DNA of 40,940 nucleotides from Flavobacterium psychrophilum (GTDB lineage Bacteria > Bacteroidota > Bacteroidia > Flavobacteriales > Flavobacteriaceae), in contig CAMCTL010000006.1 of NCBI GenBank assembly GCA_945878515.1, positions 1 to 40,940 of the forward strand, read 5' to 3'. This document shows, in pieces, positions 1 through 8,360 of the stretch. Positions within the stretch are counted from its first letter, which is position 1, and each line of letters starts with the position of its first letter. Below the pieces are notes generated by a model. The model saw only the letters and a program-made list of their open reading frames with translations, did no database searches and was not told where the DNA came from. The translations under genes were made by a program, and so were the position numbers.

Positions 1-2040
1 GGTGTTGGTCAAATTATTGGTGCGATTCAAGTCGTTTTCCAATTGTTTCCCCCAATGCATCGGCAAGAAAACTACGCCTTCTTTGATGCTATCGGTTACT
101 TTGGCTTTAACTCTGACATTGCCATTTTTACTCGTCACCACAACAATATCTCCAGTTTTTATGACAGATTTGTAGGCATCTATAGGATTTATTTCGAGCA
201 CTGGACTTGGAATATGGGTCATCAATCGGGACACTTTCCCTGTTTTTGTCATCGTATGCCATTGATCTCGAATTCTACCTGTGGTCAAAATAAATGGAAA
301 CTTATCACTAGGTTTCTCAGATGTATTTTCAATTGAAGTTGGAATATTGAAAATGGCTTTTTGCGAAGGCGTATAGAATTTTTTATCGGTAAATAATCGT
401 GGCGTTCCGGGATGCCCATAATCGGGAACCGGCCATTGAAAAGTGCCTTCATTTTTCAGTCGATTGTAATTCAAAAAGGAAATATCCATTTTGGTGCCTT
501 TGGTCATCAAGCAATATTCCTTGTAAACCTCTTCGGTGGTATTGAAATTGAACCCATTAAATTTCATTTTCTGCGCAAAACGAATCAAAATTTCCACATC
601 CGAAAGGGCTTCGCCTGGTGCATTGATTCCTTTTGGAAGGTAGGAAATCCGCCTTTCGGAATTGGTCATTGTTCCGTCTTTCTCCAGCCAACCTGCCGCA
701 GGCAATAGCAAATCGGCAAATTTGGCGGTGTCAGAATTATGTGAAATATCTTGAACAACTACAAATTTGGCGTTTTGTAATGCCTTTTCAACTCTACGAG
801 AATCGGGTAAACTTACCATTGGATTGGTACAAATAATCCAAATCGCTTTCATTTTTCCAGATTCTAAAGCGTCGAACATTTCGGTTGCCGTTAAACCTGG
901 TTTTTCAGAAATTTCATTTACTCCCCAAAATTCGGCGACTTCTTTGCGATGAATGGGATTGTTTAATTCTTTGTGAACGGCTAATAGATTTGCTAAGCCA
1001 CCTACTTCTCTTCCGCCCATTGCATTGGGTTGACCGGTTAAAGAAAATGGTCCTGAACCTGGTTTTCCAACTTGTCCAGTAACCAAAGAAAGGTTGAGTA
1101 GCGCGGTATTTTTATCGACTCCAATAGCACTTTGGTTTAAACCCATTGCCCAAAGTGAAATAAACCCTTTGGCTTTTCCGATAATATCGGCAGCTAATTT
1201 GATGTCTTTTACAGTAACACCACAAAGTTTAGACGCTTTTTCAAATGAACTAGATAAAACCAAGTCTTTATATGCTTTGAAATTTTCAGTGTTGTTTTTA
1301 ATAAAATCATTGTCGATATATCCTTTTTCGATTAATCGCTTTCCTATGGCGTGATAGAGAATTATATCGGTTCCGGGAATAATTTGCAAATGCAAATCCG
1401 CTAAAGCAGCCGAATCAGTGCGACGCGGATCGATAACGATTATTTTTATCTTTGGATTTTTCTCTTTGTGTAGCTCCAATCGTCTAAAAAGAATTGGATG
1501 ACACCAAGCTGGATTAGCTCCAGTAATCAAGAATGTATCAGCCAATTCGATGTCATCATACGCAATAGGAACGCTATCTTCACCAAAGGTTTTTTTGTAA
1601 CCCACCACAGCCGAACTCATACAAAGTCTAGAGTTGGTGTCTATATTATTGGTTTTGAGAAATCCTTTGACCAGTTTATTTACCAAATAATATTCTTCGG
1701 TAAGACATTGTCCAGAAACATAAAAACCAACACTATCAGGCCCGTGCTTATTGATAATGGAAGAAAAAACTGCGGCTGCTCGATCCAAAGCGGCTTCCCA
1801 ACTCACTCTTTCTTTGGGGTGTGATTTGCTCCAACGCATTTCGGGATACAAAATTCGATCCGAAGTATCGTTTGCCACATAATGTAAATTCATTCCTTTA
1901 GAACAAAGCATTCCTCTATTTACAGGATGATCAACATCGCCTTTTAATGATACGCCATTTTTAGCATCATTCGTTACAATAATTCCACAGCCTACACCAC
2001 AATAAGAGCACGTAGTTTTAATTTCTGAATTTTGCATCAT
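1..2040 (-). CDS. nasC: Assimilatory nitrate reductase catalytic subunit (molybdopterin oxidoreductase), C-terminus outside window
   Basis: The reverse strand is open over 680 codons from ATG ATG at 2040 to the window edge, so the protein is cut at its C-terminus by the window, not by mutation. The N-terminus has the [4Fe-4S] pattern C11-x2-C14-x3-C18-x27-C46 (CSYCGVGCG), then the bis-MGD catalytic domain with C140 in SRLCMSSA, the position of the molybdenum-ligating cysteine in Nap/Nas enzymes. The last visible residues lie in the molybdopterin dinucleotide-binding domain. No twin-arginine signal is present, which fits a cytoplasmic assimilatory enzyme reducing nitrate to nitrite. It is divergent from the Crp/Fnr gene and shares a 155-bp regulatory region with it. 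Neighbouring nitrate transporter and nirBD genes support nitrate as substrate. Any C-terminal 2Fe-2S or flavin extension cannot be judged here. Confidence 0.93.
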   Translation of the reverse strand, partial: MMQNSEIKTTCSYCGVGCGIIVTNDAKNGVSLKGDVDHPVNRGMLCSKGMNLHYVANDTSDRILYPEMRWSKSHPKERVSWEAALDRAAAVFSSIINKHGPDSVGFYVSGQCLTEEYYLVNKLVKGFLKTNNIDTNSRLCMSSAVVGYKKTFGEDSVPIAYDDIELADTFLITGANPAWCHPILFRRLELHKEKNPKIKIIVIDPRRTDSAALADLHLQIIPGTDIILYHAIGKRLIEKGYIDNDFIKNNTENFKAYKDLVLSSSFEKASKLCGVTVKDIKLAADIIGKAKGFISLWAMGLNQSAIGVDKNTALLNLSLVTGQVGKPGSGPFSLTGQPNAMGGREVGGLANLLAVHKELNNPIHRKEVAEFWGVNEISEKPGLTATEMFDALESGKMKAIWIICTNPMVSLPDSRRVEKALQNAKFVVVQDISHNSDTAKFADLLLPAAGWLEKDGTMTNSERRISYLPKGINAPGEALSDVEILIRFAQKMKFNGFNFNTTEEVYKEYCLMTKGTKMDISFLNYNRLKNEGTFQWPVPDYGHPGTPRLFTDKKFYTPSQKAIFNIPTSIENTSEKPSDKFPFILTTGRIRDQWHTMTKTGKVSRLMTHIPSPVLEINPIDAYKSVIKTGDIVVVTSKNGNVRVKAKVTDSIKEGVVFLPMHWGKQLENDLNRTNNLTNT

Positions 2041-2104
2041 TGAAATTCTTTATAAATTGAAAAACTTTGCATATAAATTTTAAAAATGTAAAAATAAGTA
2101 TTTT

Positions 2105-2120
2105 TACGTATAAATACGTA
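2105..2120. promoter_or_regulatory. Palindrome site 1, nasC / crp-fnr divergent promoter
   Basis: TACGTAT-AA-ATACGTA is a perfect inverted repeat with 7-bp arms and a 2-bp spacer. Its centre is about 40 bases upstream of the start predicted from the TAcgTTTG box at 2140-2147, a typical class II activator position for the regulator gene. It also lies 72 bases upstream of nasC. A further half-site (TAAGTA) is at 2095-2100. It matches the palindromes at 3089, 9277 and 15026. Confidence 0.7.
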
Positions 2121-2139
2121 TAAAACAAAAAATATTTTA

Positions 2140-2147
2140 TACGTTTG
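2140..2147 (+). promoter_or_regulatory. Putative -7 box of the crp/fnr gene
   Basis: TAcgTTTG matches the Bacteroidota primary sigma factor -7 consensus TAnnTTTG, 49 bases before the start codon. No clear -33 TTG lies at the usual distance, which fits an activator-dependent promoter with the palindrome at 2105-2120 in its place. Confidence 0.45.
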
Positions 2148-2195
2148 ACAAAATAATTATTGAAAAAATCAATTTGCGCCTAATTCCATTTTATT

Positions 2196-2894
2196 ATGAA
2201 GAAAGAAACACCAATTTGCGAAAACTGTTCGAATGAAAATTGTTTCATCAAAAAGCATCTTCATTTAGAAAAAATGCAGCAATACATTGAAAAAAAGAAC
2301 AGTTTTGTTTGCAAAAAATCGCAACAATTTATAATCGAAGGTGCGCCAACACAAGGTTTATATTTTGTTTACAAAGGAAAAGTAAAGACTGTAAAAACAG
2401 GCATTTACGGAAGAGAACAAATTGTACGACTTACTACAAATGGCGATGTTGTGGGATTCCGTGGTTTTGCTACAAGCAAACGTTGCCTTATTGGCGCTTC
2501 GGCTTTAGAGGATACTATTTTATGCAATTTTAGTAATGAAGATATGTTGGATATTCTTAAAAACTTACCCGAATTCACCTTTGATTTGATGCTGTTTTAT
2601 GCCGAAGAATTAAACAAAAGCGAGAATAATATTCGAAAAATTGCGCAAATGAATGTCCGAGAAAGAGTTATTGATACCTTATTATATATACATCGAAAAT
2701 TTGGTCAGTCCAATGGCGTTATTGACGTCGAATTATCAAGACGTGACATCGCCGATTTTGCTGGAACCACCGAGGAACAAGTAATAAGGGTATTATCAAG
2801 TTTAAAAAAAGAACTTCTGCTCAAAACTGTTGGCAAAAAAATAGGGCTTCTGAACGTAGAAAAAATGCGTTCTGAAATTATTGAACACAAATAA
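2196..2894 (+). CDS. Crp/Fnr family transcriptional regulator, probable nitrate-cluster activator
   Basis: This 232-residue protein has an N-terminal cyclic-nucleotide-binding-like beta barrel (about 25-135), a dimerisation helix (about 135-160) and a C-terminal winged helix (about 165-225). The N-terminus carries C8-x2-C11-x4-C16, similar in layout to the FNR iron-sulfur ligands; C97 or C110 could be the fourth. The recognition helix, TTEEQVIRVL at 191-200, aligns with CRP CSRETVGRIL: the E and second R that read the inner G are kept, but CRP R180 is replaced by E193. This predicts a target retaining G at position 4 of each half but not at position 2, as in TA[A/C]GTAT. Its placement between nasC and the transporter genes suggests control of nitrate assimilation. 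Whether it senses redox state, NO or something else is not shown. Confidence 0.88.
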   Translation: MKKETPICENCSNENCFIKKHLHLEKMQQYIEKKNSFVCKKSQQFIIEGAPTQGLYFVYKGKVKTVKTGIYGREQIVRLTTNGDVVGFRGFATSKRCLIGASALEDTILCNFSNEDMLDILKNLPEFTFDLMLFYAEELNKSENNIRKIAQMNVRERVIDTLLYIHRKFGQSNGVIDVELSRRDIADFAGTTEEQVIRVLSSLKKELLLKTVGKKIGLLNVEKMRSEIIEHK

Positions 2895-3088
2895 TCTTTA
2901 GAATTATGATTACGACTTCATTTTGTCTAAATGACAAACAGATATATCTACGTAAATTACTTAATTTCTAATACTCACTTATACTTGAACTTACCGCTAT
3001 TTACTGCCAAAAAACATAAAATTAACTATTTAAGTCCTCTTTATTTATGTAGTAAAAAGAGATTTTAGCCTGTACTATTTCATAAGAA

Positions 3089-3104
3089 TAAGTATTTATA
3101 CTTA
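3089..3104. promoter_or_regulatory. Palindrome site 2, upstream of porin
   Basis: TAAGTAT-TT-ATACTTA is a perfect 7-2-7 inverted repeat of the same class as site 1. It ends two bases before a TAcaTTTG box at 3107-3114. The centre would then be near -23, which is more usual for a repressor; alternatively the box is fortuitous and the true promoter lies elsewhere. Confidence 0.68.
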
Positions 3105-3106
3105 CG

Positions 3107-3114
3107 TACATTTG
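3107..3114 (+). promoter_or_regulatory. Putative -7 box of the porin-nrt operon
   Basis: TAcaTTTG matches TAnnTTTG and predicts a start near 3120, about 20 bases before the porin ATG. The call is uncertain in such AT-rich DNA. Confidence 0.4.
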
Positions 3115-3140
3115 TAACATACTAATTAAAACAAATCATT

Positions 3141-4559
3141 ATGCAAACAACTATGAACAAATTACTAAGTATTCAAGGTTTCAAAAATGAAACAATTGCA
3201 AGAGTAAATCTTTCAAAATCATTTTTTTTAGGCATTACATTATTGATTTTTGGTCAAAATGTGGCCCATGCGCAATTAACCGCTACGGGTCAGATTAGAG
3301 AAAGAACCGAGGCAAGAGGCGGTCAGGCAACTTTATTACAAGAAGGACAACGTGGCGCATTATTTAATTCGCAACGTACAAGATTAAACGTAGGATATAC
3401 TGGATATAGGTATAAAGTGTATGCTTCATTACAAGATGTTCGTGTATGGGGACAAGACGCTTCAACAATAAACAGGACAAATCTCGAAGCCAATGACGGT
3501 ATTTTGTTTCACGAAGCTTGGACTGAAATTATGCTTATTGATACTATTAGTAGCATTCAAAATTTATCTTTAAAAATTGGTCGTCAAGAAATTTCGTATG
3601 ATGATCAAAAGGTTCTTGGTAGTTTAGATTGGTTGCAACAAGCACGAAGACACGATGCAATAGTATTAAAATATGCCAACAAAGGTTGGACTGCCGATTT
3701 TGGTGCAGCTTTTAATCAAAGAACTGAACAAAATACAGGAACATTGTATAACGGACAACCAAGCACGTATGCAGCGGGTACCAATCAAATAGGTCACGCA
3801 TATAAATCATTTCAGTATGCTTACATTGGTAAAAAATTGTATTTTGGTGATGTGTCATTCCTTTTCTTCAAAGACGATTTTAGCAAATTTACAGGAACTG
3901 TTGCAGCTCCAACAATTATAGAGGGTGTAAATTCAAGAACTACTACCGGTTTTTATTATAACCTTAATCCTACCAGAAAGATTAATTTGAATGGTAGCGT
4001 ATACTACCAAGGTGGTAAGGACAAATCTGGAAAATATATTAGCGCAAAACTTGCATCATTAACGGCTACATATCAGGCTGGAAGAAAATTATCGTTGGGA
4101 TTAGGAGCTGATTATTTATCCGGAACAGACGAGTCTAAAGAGGCTACACATAATAACCAGTTCGATCCGCTATACGGAACTCCTCACAAATTCTGGGGTT
4201 ATATGGATTATTTTTATGTGGCTAACCAGTTTGGTCAGCAAGGTTTGTTTAATTATTTTGTAAAAGCAAAATACAACGCTTCGGATAAATTAGGTTTATT
4301 TTTAGATGTTCACGGCTTCGAATCTGCTGCAAAACTCAATGGTGGTTTAGATAGTTATTTAGGAACTGAAATCGATTTGAAAGCAAATTACAAATTCACC
4401 AAACTAATCAATTTAGAGTTCGGCTATTCAACAATGTTAGCTAAAAACACTATGGCATCGGCAGCGGTAAAAAATGTTGTAAATCCAGAATTGACAGCAC
4501 ATTGGGCATATTTGATGTTGAACATTACACCCAACTTTCTGAACACAAAAAAAATGTAA
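3141..4559 (+). CDS. Outer-membrane porin, alginate-export-like family
   Basis: A 472-residue protein with a long N-terminal region, then a hydrophobic stretch (about 27-40) and a likely signal peptidase site after AHA at about 44. The mature part is rich in alternating aromatic and polar residues, typical of an outer-membrane beta barrel. Early segments (QIRERTEARGG, NSQRTRLNVGY, VWGQD) resemble the alginate export family (PF13372), a label often given to specific porins in Bacteroidota. It is the first gene of a set continuing into the nitrate ABC transporter and lies behind palindrome site 2. This suggests an entry route for nitrate or nitrite; alginate as substrate is unlikely here. A second ATG at 3153 is a possible start. 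Confidence 0.8.
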   Translation: MQTTMNKLLSIQGFKNETIARVNLSKSFFLGITLLIFGQNVAHAQLTATGQIRERTEARGGQATLLQEGQRGALFNSQRTRLNVGYTGYRYKVYASLQDVRVWGQDASTINRTNLEANDGILFHEAWTEIMLIDTISSIQNLSLKIGRQEISYDDQKVLGSLDWLQQARRHDAIVLKYANKGWTADFGAAFNQRTEQNTGTLYNGQPSTYAAGTNQIGHAYKSFQYAYIGKKLYFGDVSFLFFKDDFSKFTGTVAAPTIIEGVNSRTTTGFYYNLNPTRKINLNGSVYYQGGKDKSGKYISAKLASLTATYQAGRKLSLGLGADYLSGTDESKEATHNNQFDPLYGTPHKFWGYMDYFYVANQFGQQGLFNYFVKAKYNASDKLGLFLDVHGFESAAKLNGGLDSYLGTEIDLKANYKFTKLINLEFGYSTMLAKNTMASAAVKNVVNPELTAHWAYLMLNITPNFLNTKKM

Positions 4560-4576
4560 TTTAATTAAAGAAAAGA

Positions 4577-4616
4577 GATGATAGAGTATAGATAATAGAC
4601 TAAACGATAATAGATT
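4577..4616. repeat. Short word repeats between porin and nrtA
   Basis: The gap contains GATAATAGA twice (4591-4599 and 4606-4614) and related GATAGA words. It belongs to a set of locus-specific intergenic word repeats in this window. No terminator is evident, so porin and nrtA may be cotranscribed. Confidence 0.45.
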
Positions 4617-4649
4617 TAAGATTTTAATAAAATTATAAACAACAATAGT

Positions 4650-5864
4650 ATGAAAAATTATTCAAGCCAAATTATGAAAATAGCTGCAGCAATCTTGCTC
4701 ACTGTTTTCACAACTTTTACAGCTACAAATGCTCAAGAAGCAGTAAAATTAGGGTTTATTCCGCTAACGGATTGTTCGCCAATAGTTATGGCAAAAGAAT
4801 TGGGATTGTTCAAAAAATATGGCGTCGAAGTAATTGTAACCAAAGAATCTTCTTGGGCTAATGTTAGAGACAAAATCCTTACAGGTGAACTAGATGGCGC
4901 ACATTGCTTATATTCTATGCCGTTTTCAGTTTATACTGGAGTTGGCGGAAAAGCAGGATCTGAGATGAAAATTGCAATGATGCTGAATGTCAATGGACAG
5001 GCAGTAACACTTTCCAATGACTTTTGTGGAAAAGTAGGCTTTAAACAAATGAACAAAGTAACTCCAGTTGTTGCTGCTAAATTAAAAGCCGAGAAAGAAG
5101 TAACTTTTGCAATGACATTTCCTGGTGGAACTCACGATTTGTGGCTCAGAAACTGGATGTCAATTGCAGGATTGAATCAAAAATCGGTAAAAATAATTAC
5201 TATTCCTCCTCCACAAATGGTAGCCAATATGAAGGTAGGAAATATGGACGGCTATTGCGTTGGTGAACCTTGGGGCGGAGTTGCTGTTAAACAAGGAGTT
5301 GGATTTACTCAAGTTGCAACTCAAGATATTTGGAAAGATCATCCTGAAAAAGCTTTGGTTGTTAATAAAGATTTTAGCTCAAAACACAAAGCTGATTTAG
5401 TTAAAGTAATGAAAGCAGTAATGGAAGCTTGCAAATGGCTGGATGTTCCTGCAAATCGTAAAAAAGCTGCTGCCATTATTGGAAAAGCACCTTATGTAAA
5501 TGCTCCTGCTGAAGTAATCGAAAATAGATTGATGGGGAATTATGATTTGGGTTGCAACCAAGGAACAGAAATTTATGACAATGATTATATGTTATTTCAC
5601 AAAGGTGGAATGGTCAATTATCCGCGCAAATCACACGCAATTTGGGCAATGGCACAATATGTTAGATTCGGATATTTAGATGAGGCACCAAATTATAAAG
5701 CAATTGCCGATAAATTAATTCTTCAGGATTTATACGAAGAAGTAGCTGCAAGCATGAAAGTAAAAGTACCAACAGATGATATGAAACCTTTTTCTCTAAC
5801 TATGGACAAAACTGTTTTTGACCCTAATAATCCAGCGGCTTATTTAAAAGTGGTGAAGAAGTAG
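4650..5864 (+). CDS. nrtA: Nitrate ABC transporter substrate-binding protein (NrtA/CmpA-like)
   Basis: This 404-residue periplasmic binding protein has a Sec signal ending near ATNAQ (about 27-29) and no lipobox cysteine. The mature start, KLGFIPLTDCSPIVMAKELG, followed by FKKYGVEV, is characteristic of the NrtA/CmpA family that binds nitrate, nitrite or bicarbonate. FPGGTHDLWLRNWM and the later GEPWGG are also family-typical. With the permease and ATPase it would form a high-affinity nitrate importer. The alternative start at 4674 would give a more compact signal peptide. It is separated from the permease by 76 bases containing a strong hairpin. Nitrate, not bicarbonate, is inferred from the neighbouring nasC and nirBD. 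Confidence 0.9.
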   Translation: MKNYSSQIMKIAAAILLTVFTTFTATNAQEAVKLGFIPLTDCSPIVMAKELGLFKKYGVEVIVTKESSWANVRDKILTGELDGAHCLYSMPFSVYTGVGGKAGSEMKIAMMLNVNGQAVTLSNDFCGKVGFKQMNKVTPVVAAKLKAEKEVTFAMTFPGGTHDLWLRNWMSIAGLNQKSVKIITIPPPQMVANMKVGNMDGYCVGEPWGGVAVKQGVGFTQVATQDIWKDHPEKALVVNKDFSSKHKADLVKVMKAVMEACKWLDVPANRKKAAAIIGKAPYVNAPAEVIENRLMGNYDLGCNQGTEIYDNDYMLFHKGGMVNYPRKSHAIWAMAQYVRFGYLDEAPNYKAIADKLILQDLYEEVAASMKVKVPTDDMKPFSLTMDKTVFDPNNPAAYLKVVKK

Positions 5865-5873
5865 TTTTTTTTT

Positions 5874-5901
5874 GACACTCCCGAAAGCCTTCGGGAGTGT
5901 C
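5874..5901 (+). terminator. Strong hairpin between nrtA and nrtB
   Basis: GACACTCCCGAA and TTCGGGAGTGTC form a perfect 12-bp GC-rich stem with a 4-base loop (AGCC), just after the nrtA stop. A run of eight T lies before it and only a short ATTTTT after it. It probably terminates partially or protects the nrtA 3' end, giving more binding protein than permease. Confidence 0.75.
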
Positions 5902-5940
5902 TAAGATTTTTCCAATAAATACAATTAAAATGATATTACA

Positions 5941-6822
5941 ATGACAGAAAATAGCACAATTACAATAAACGATGCGGAATCAACACTAAACTTGGTTAGT
6001 GAAACAACCATTGAAAGTTCAAAAAACACCGAAAAATGGACTGAAATGCTCGGGACAGTTTTTGAAAAATCAAAATCAGTATTTTTTGCAATTATCGGTT
6101 TGATCGCTTTCGGAGGGTTTTGGAGCTTGCTGACCATTTATACAGAACAAGCACTTCCGGGTCCAATAGCAACGCTAACTGTTTTGAAAGAAATGTTGAG
6201 CGACCCATTTTATGACTACGGACCCAACGACAAAGGAATTGGTTTACAATTATTCGTTTCTATAAAAACCGTACTAATGGGCTTTTTGATGGGTTCCTTA
6301 ATTGCTATTCCGATCGGAATTTTAATGGGAGCAAGTACCATTTGCAAACAAATTTTCTATCCAATTGTGCAATTGTTGAAACCAGTTTCGCCTTTGGCTT
6401 GGTTTCCAATAGGTTTGGTTGTTTTTAAAGACACTGGAATGGCAACAATATTTATTGTTTTCATAACGTCGTTGTGGTCCACATTGATTAACACTTCTTT
6501 TGGAGTAGGATCTATTCCGCAAGATCATAAAAATGTCGCCAAAGCTTTTGGTTTTTCGAAAATGAGATATTTAACTAAAATATTGATTCCATATAGTTTA
6601 CCACATATCATCACAGGTTTACGTTTAAGTATCAGTGTGGCTTGGCTAGTAATTGTTGCTGGCGAAATGCTGTCTGGCGGAGCAGGAATTGGTTTTTTTG
6701 TTTGGGACAGTTGGAATGCTCTAAGTCTAGAGAAAGTAATATCGGCTATCATCATCATTGGAATCGTAGGCTTACTTTTCGATAGGATATTTACTTATAT
6801 TGAGAACAAAGTTGCCTATTAA
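5941..6822 (+). CDS. nrtB: Nitrate ABC transporter permease (NrtB-like)
   Basis: A 293-residue inner-membrane protein of the binding-protein-dependent permease family. A hydrophilic N-terminal tail of about 45 residues, rich in Thr/Ser/Glu, precedes six or so membrane segments. The cytoplasmic EAA-type loop is visible in AKAFGFSKMRYLTKILIPYSLP, which contacts the ATPase, followed by the typical GLRLSISVAWLVIVAGEML. The family imports nitrate, sulfonates or bicarbonate; context selects nitrate. The N-terminal tail is longer than in many NrtB proteins and of unknown role. It lies downstream of the nrtA hairpin and 87 bases before the ATPase gene. Confidence 0.9.
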   Translation: MTENSTITINDAESTLNLVSETTIESSKNTEKWTEMLGTVFEKSKSVFFAIIGLIAFGGFWSLLTIYTEQALPGPIATLTVLKEMLSDPFYDYGPNDKGIGLQLFVSIKTVLMGFLMGSLIAIPIGILMGASTICKQIFYPIVQLLKPVSPLAWFPIGLVVFKDTGMATIFIVFITSLWSTLINTSFGVGSIPQDHKNVAKAFGFSKMRYLTKILIPYSLPHIITGLRLSISVAWLVIVAGEMLSGGAGIGFFVWDSWNALSLEKVISAIIIIGIVGLLFDRIFTYIENKVAY

Positions 6823-6831
6823 GGCTTCAAA

Positions 6832-6873
6832 GTTTAAAGGTTTAAAATTGTTTAAACTCTTAAACCTTTAAAC
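6832..6873. repeat. GTTTAAA-word inverted repeat between nrtB and the ATPase gene
   Basis: GTTTAAAGGTTTAA (6832-6845) and TTAAACCTTTAAAC (6860-6873) are perfect 14-bp complements around a 14-base loop. More TTAAAC words follow to 6900. There is no T-run after the stem, so simple termination is unlikely. It is one of the locus-specific word repeats. Confidence 0.7.
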
Positions 6874-6909
6874 AACCTTAAACTGTTAAACAATTTAAAC
6901 AAAAACAAA

Positions 6910-7716
6910 ATGAGCTATCTAGAAATAAAAGACTTGGAAATCTCTTTTCCAACTCCAAAAGGGAAATACATTGCAGTAAAAGACATTAATCTTTCGATCA
7001 AGAAAGGGGAAATCATCTCTATAATTGGACATTCGGGTTGCGGAAAATCGACAATTATGAATGCGATTGCGGGAATGTTAAATCCAACAGGCGGGAATGT
7101 TGTGTTGGATGGAAAAACCATCAAAGGTCCAGGTCCAGACAGAGGAATTGTATTCCAAAACTATTCTTTATTGCCTTGGTTATCGGTTCACGAAAATATT
7201 TTTCAAGCTGTGGATTCGGTTATGGATTGTTCCAAAAAAGAAAAACACGAAATCGTGGATTACAATCTTAAAATGGTTAATTTATTGTCTCATCGAGATA
7301 AATTGCCAGGACAATTATCAGGCGGAATGAAACAACGTGTGGCTATTGCAAGAGCTTTTGCTATCAATCCTGGAGTTTTGTTGTTGGATGAACCATTTGG
7401 TGCTTTGGATGCATTTACCAAAAGTTCGATGCAACTAGAAGTGTTGAAACTTTGGAACCTTAACAACCGCGATAAAACCATTATAATGATTACGCACGAC
7501 ATCGAAGAAGCCTTGTTTTTATCGGACAGAATCGTAGTGATGAATGATGGTCCAGCATCGACAATTAGAGAAATCGTAGAAGTTCATCTGAAAAGACCAA
7601 GAAATAAAATTGAGATTGTAAAAACTACAGAATATATTGAATTGAGAGATAAACTATTACATCTACTTACCGAAGAATTTTCTATTGAAGATATGGGCGT
7701 GGTTTATAAAAGTTAG
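6910..7716 (+). CDS. nrtD: Nitrate ABC transporter ATP-binding protein (NrtD-like)
   Basis: A 268-residue ABC ATPase. Visible motifs are Walker A GHSGCGKST (about 39-47), the Q-loop QNYSLLPW, the signature LSGGMKQR, Walker B VLLLDEPFGALD and the H-loop THD. The sequence is closest in style to the NrtD/SsuB/TauB group. It lacks the C-terminal substrate-binding domain of cyanobacterial NrtC, so this transporter has one short ATPase type, presumably as a homodimer. It is the last gene of the transporter operon; a terminator follows at 7742. Confidence 0.92.
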   Translation: MSYLEIKDLEISFPTPKGKYIAVKDINLSIKKGEIISIIGHSGCGKSTIMNAIAGMLNPTGGNVVLDGKTIKGPGPDRGIVFQNYSLLPWLSVHENIFQAVDSVMDCSKKEKHEIVDYNLKMVNLLSHRDKLPGQLSGGMKQRVAIARAFAINPGVLLLDEPFGALDAFTKSSMQLEVLKLWNLNNRDKTIIMITHDIEEALFLSDRIVVMNDGPASTIREIVEVHLKRPRNKIEIVKTTEYIELRDKLLHLLTEEFSIEDMGVVYKS

Positions 7717-7741
7717 TTTGAATTTAGTTTGGTTAGTAAGA

Positions 7742-7775
7742 ATCCCTGTAAATTTTAACATTGCAGGGATCTTTT
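7742..7775 (+). terminator. Intrinsic terminator of the nrt operon
   Basis: ATCCCTG and CAGGGAT form a 7-bp stem with a 15-base A/T-rich loop, followed by CTTTT and further T-rich sequence. It separates the transporter genes from the chlorite dismutase gene. Confidence 0.75.
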
Positions 7776-7811
7776 AATTTAAAAAGGTAATTAATTTAAA
7801 AAAATAACTTT

Positions 7812-8360
7812 ATGTTAGATTCAATTTTTGATTTTATTGGAGCTGATTCCGGTGAATGGAAAGTGGCTTCAACTTCTACATTTAAAGGTAGTCCCCTGCC
7901 ATCAGTATCACATCTAACAAAAATAGCTAGCAATTTAGTTCCAACAGCATCAGGAATTTGGACTCTTAAAGGAATCGTAAGTAATCTTAGGTACACAGAG
8001 AAAGAAGAAAAGGACAAATTAGTTGCCATGCAAGAAGATTTGGGAAGACCTAATGCAACTTTTGCAGCCTTTATTCCAATCCGGAAATCAGAAGCATGGT
8101 GGAATCTAGCACAAGACGAACGCCGAAAGATAATGGAAAACAAATCGCAACATACGCATACCGGAATGAAATACCTACCGGCTATTGCGAGGAAGTTATT
8201 CCATTCTCGAGATATTGGTGAACCTTTTGATTTTTTGACATGGTTTGAATATGCTCCCGAACATCTGGACGATTTTGAGGAACTTTTATTTGCACTTCGG
8301 AAAACAGAAGAATGGACTTATATTGATAGAGAAATTGATATAAGATTGGAAAAGATGTAA
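7812..8360 (+). CDS. cld: Chlorite dismutase, short dimeric-type heme protein
   Basis: This 182-residue protein matches the short (lineage II) chlorite dismutase family along its full length. Marker segments are LKGIVSNLRYT, LGRPNATFAAFIPIRKS, the WW pair at 96-97, and EPFDFLTWFEYAPEH. H114 falls where the proximal heme ligand lies and R127 where the distal catalytic arginine lies; both numbers coincide with those I recall for the Nitrobacter winogradskyi enzyme. The distal arginine separates true chlorite-decomposing enzymes from HemQ-like relatives. The reaction is chlorite to chloride plus O2. No signal peptide, so cytoplasmic. Its place between the nitrate transporter and regulators suggests detoxification of chlorite formed from chlorate by nitrate reductase. 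It lies beyond the nrt terminator and probably has its own promoter. Confidence 0.88.
   Translation: MLDSIFDFIGADSGEWKVASTSTFKGSPLPSVSHLTKIASNLVPTASGIWTLKGIVSNLRYTEKEEKDKLVAMQEDLGRPNATFAAFIPIRKSEAWWNLAQDERRKIMENKSQHTHTGMKYLPAIARKLFHSRDIGEPFDFLTWFEYAPEHLDDFEELLFALRKTEEWTYIDREIDIRLEKM

Noticed and set aside
43..1824. Several forward-strand open frames of 60-108 codons
   Set aside because: They are shadows of the nitrate reductase on the minus strand, which is open over 680 codons with clear family motifs.
6831..6902. Intrinsic terminator between nrtB and the ATPase gene
   Set aside because: The stem is almost pure A/T and no T-run follows it, so it is listed as a repeat.
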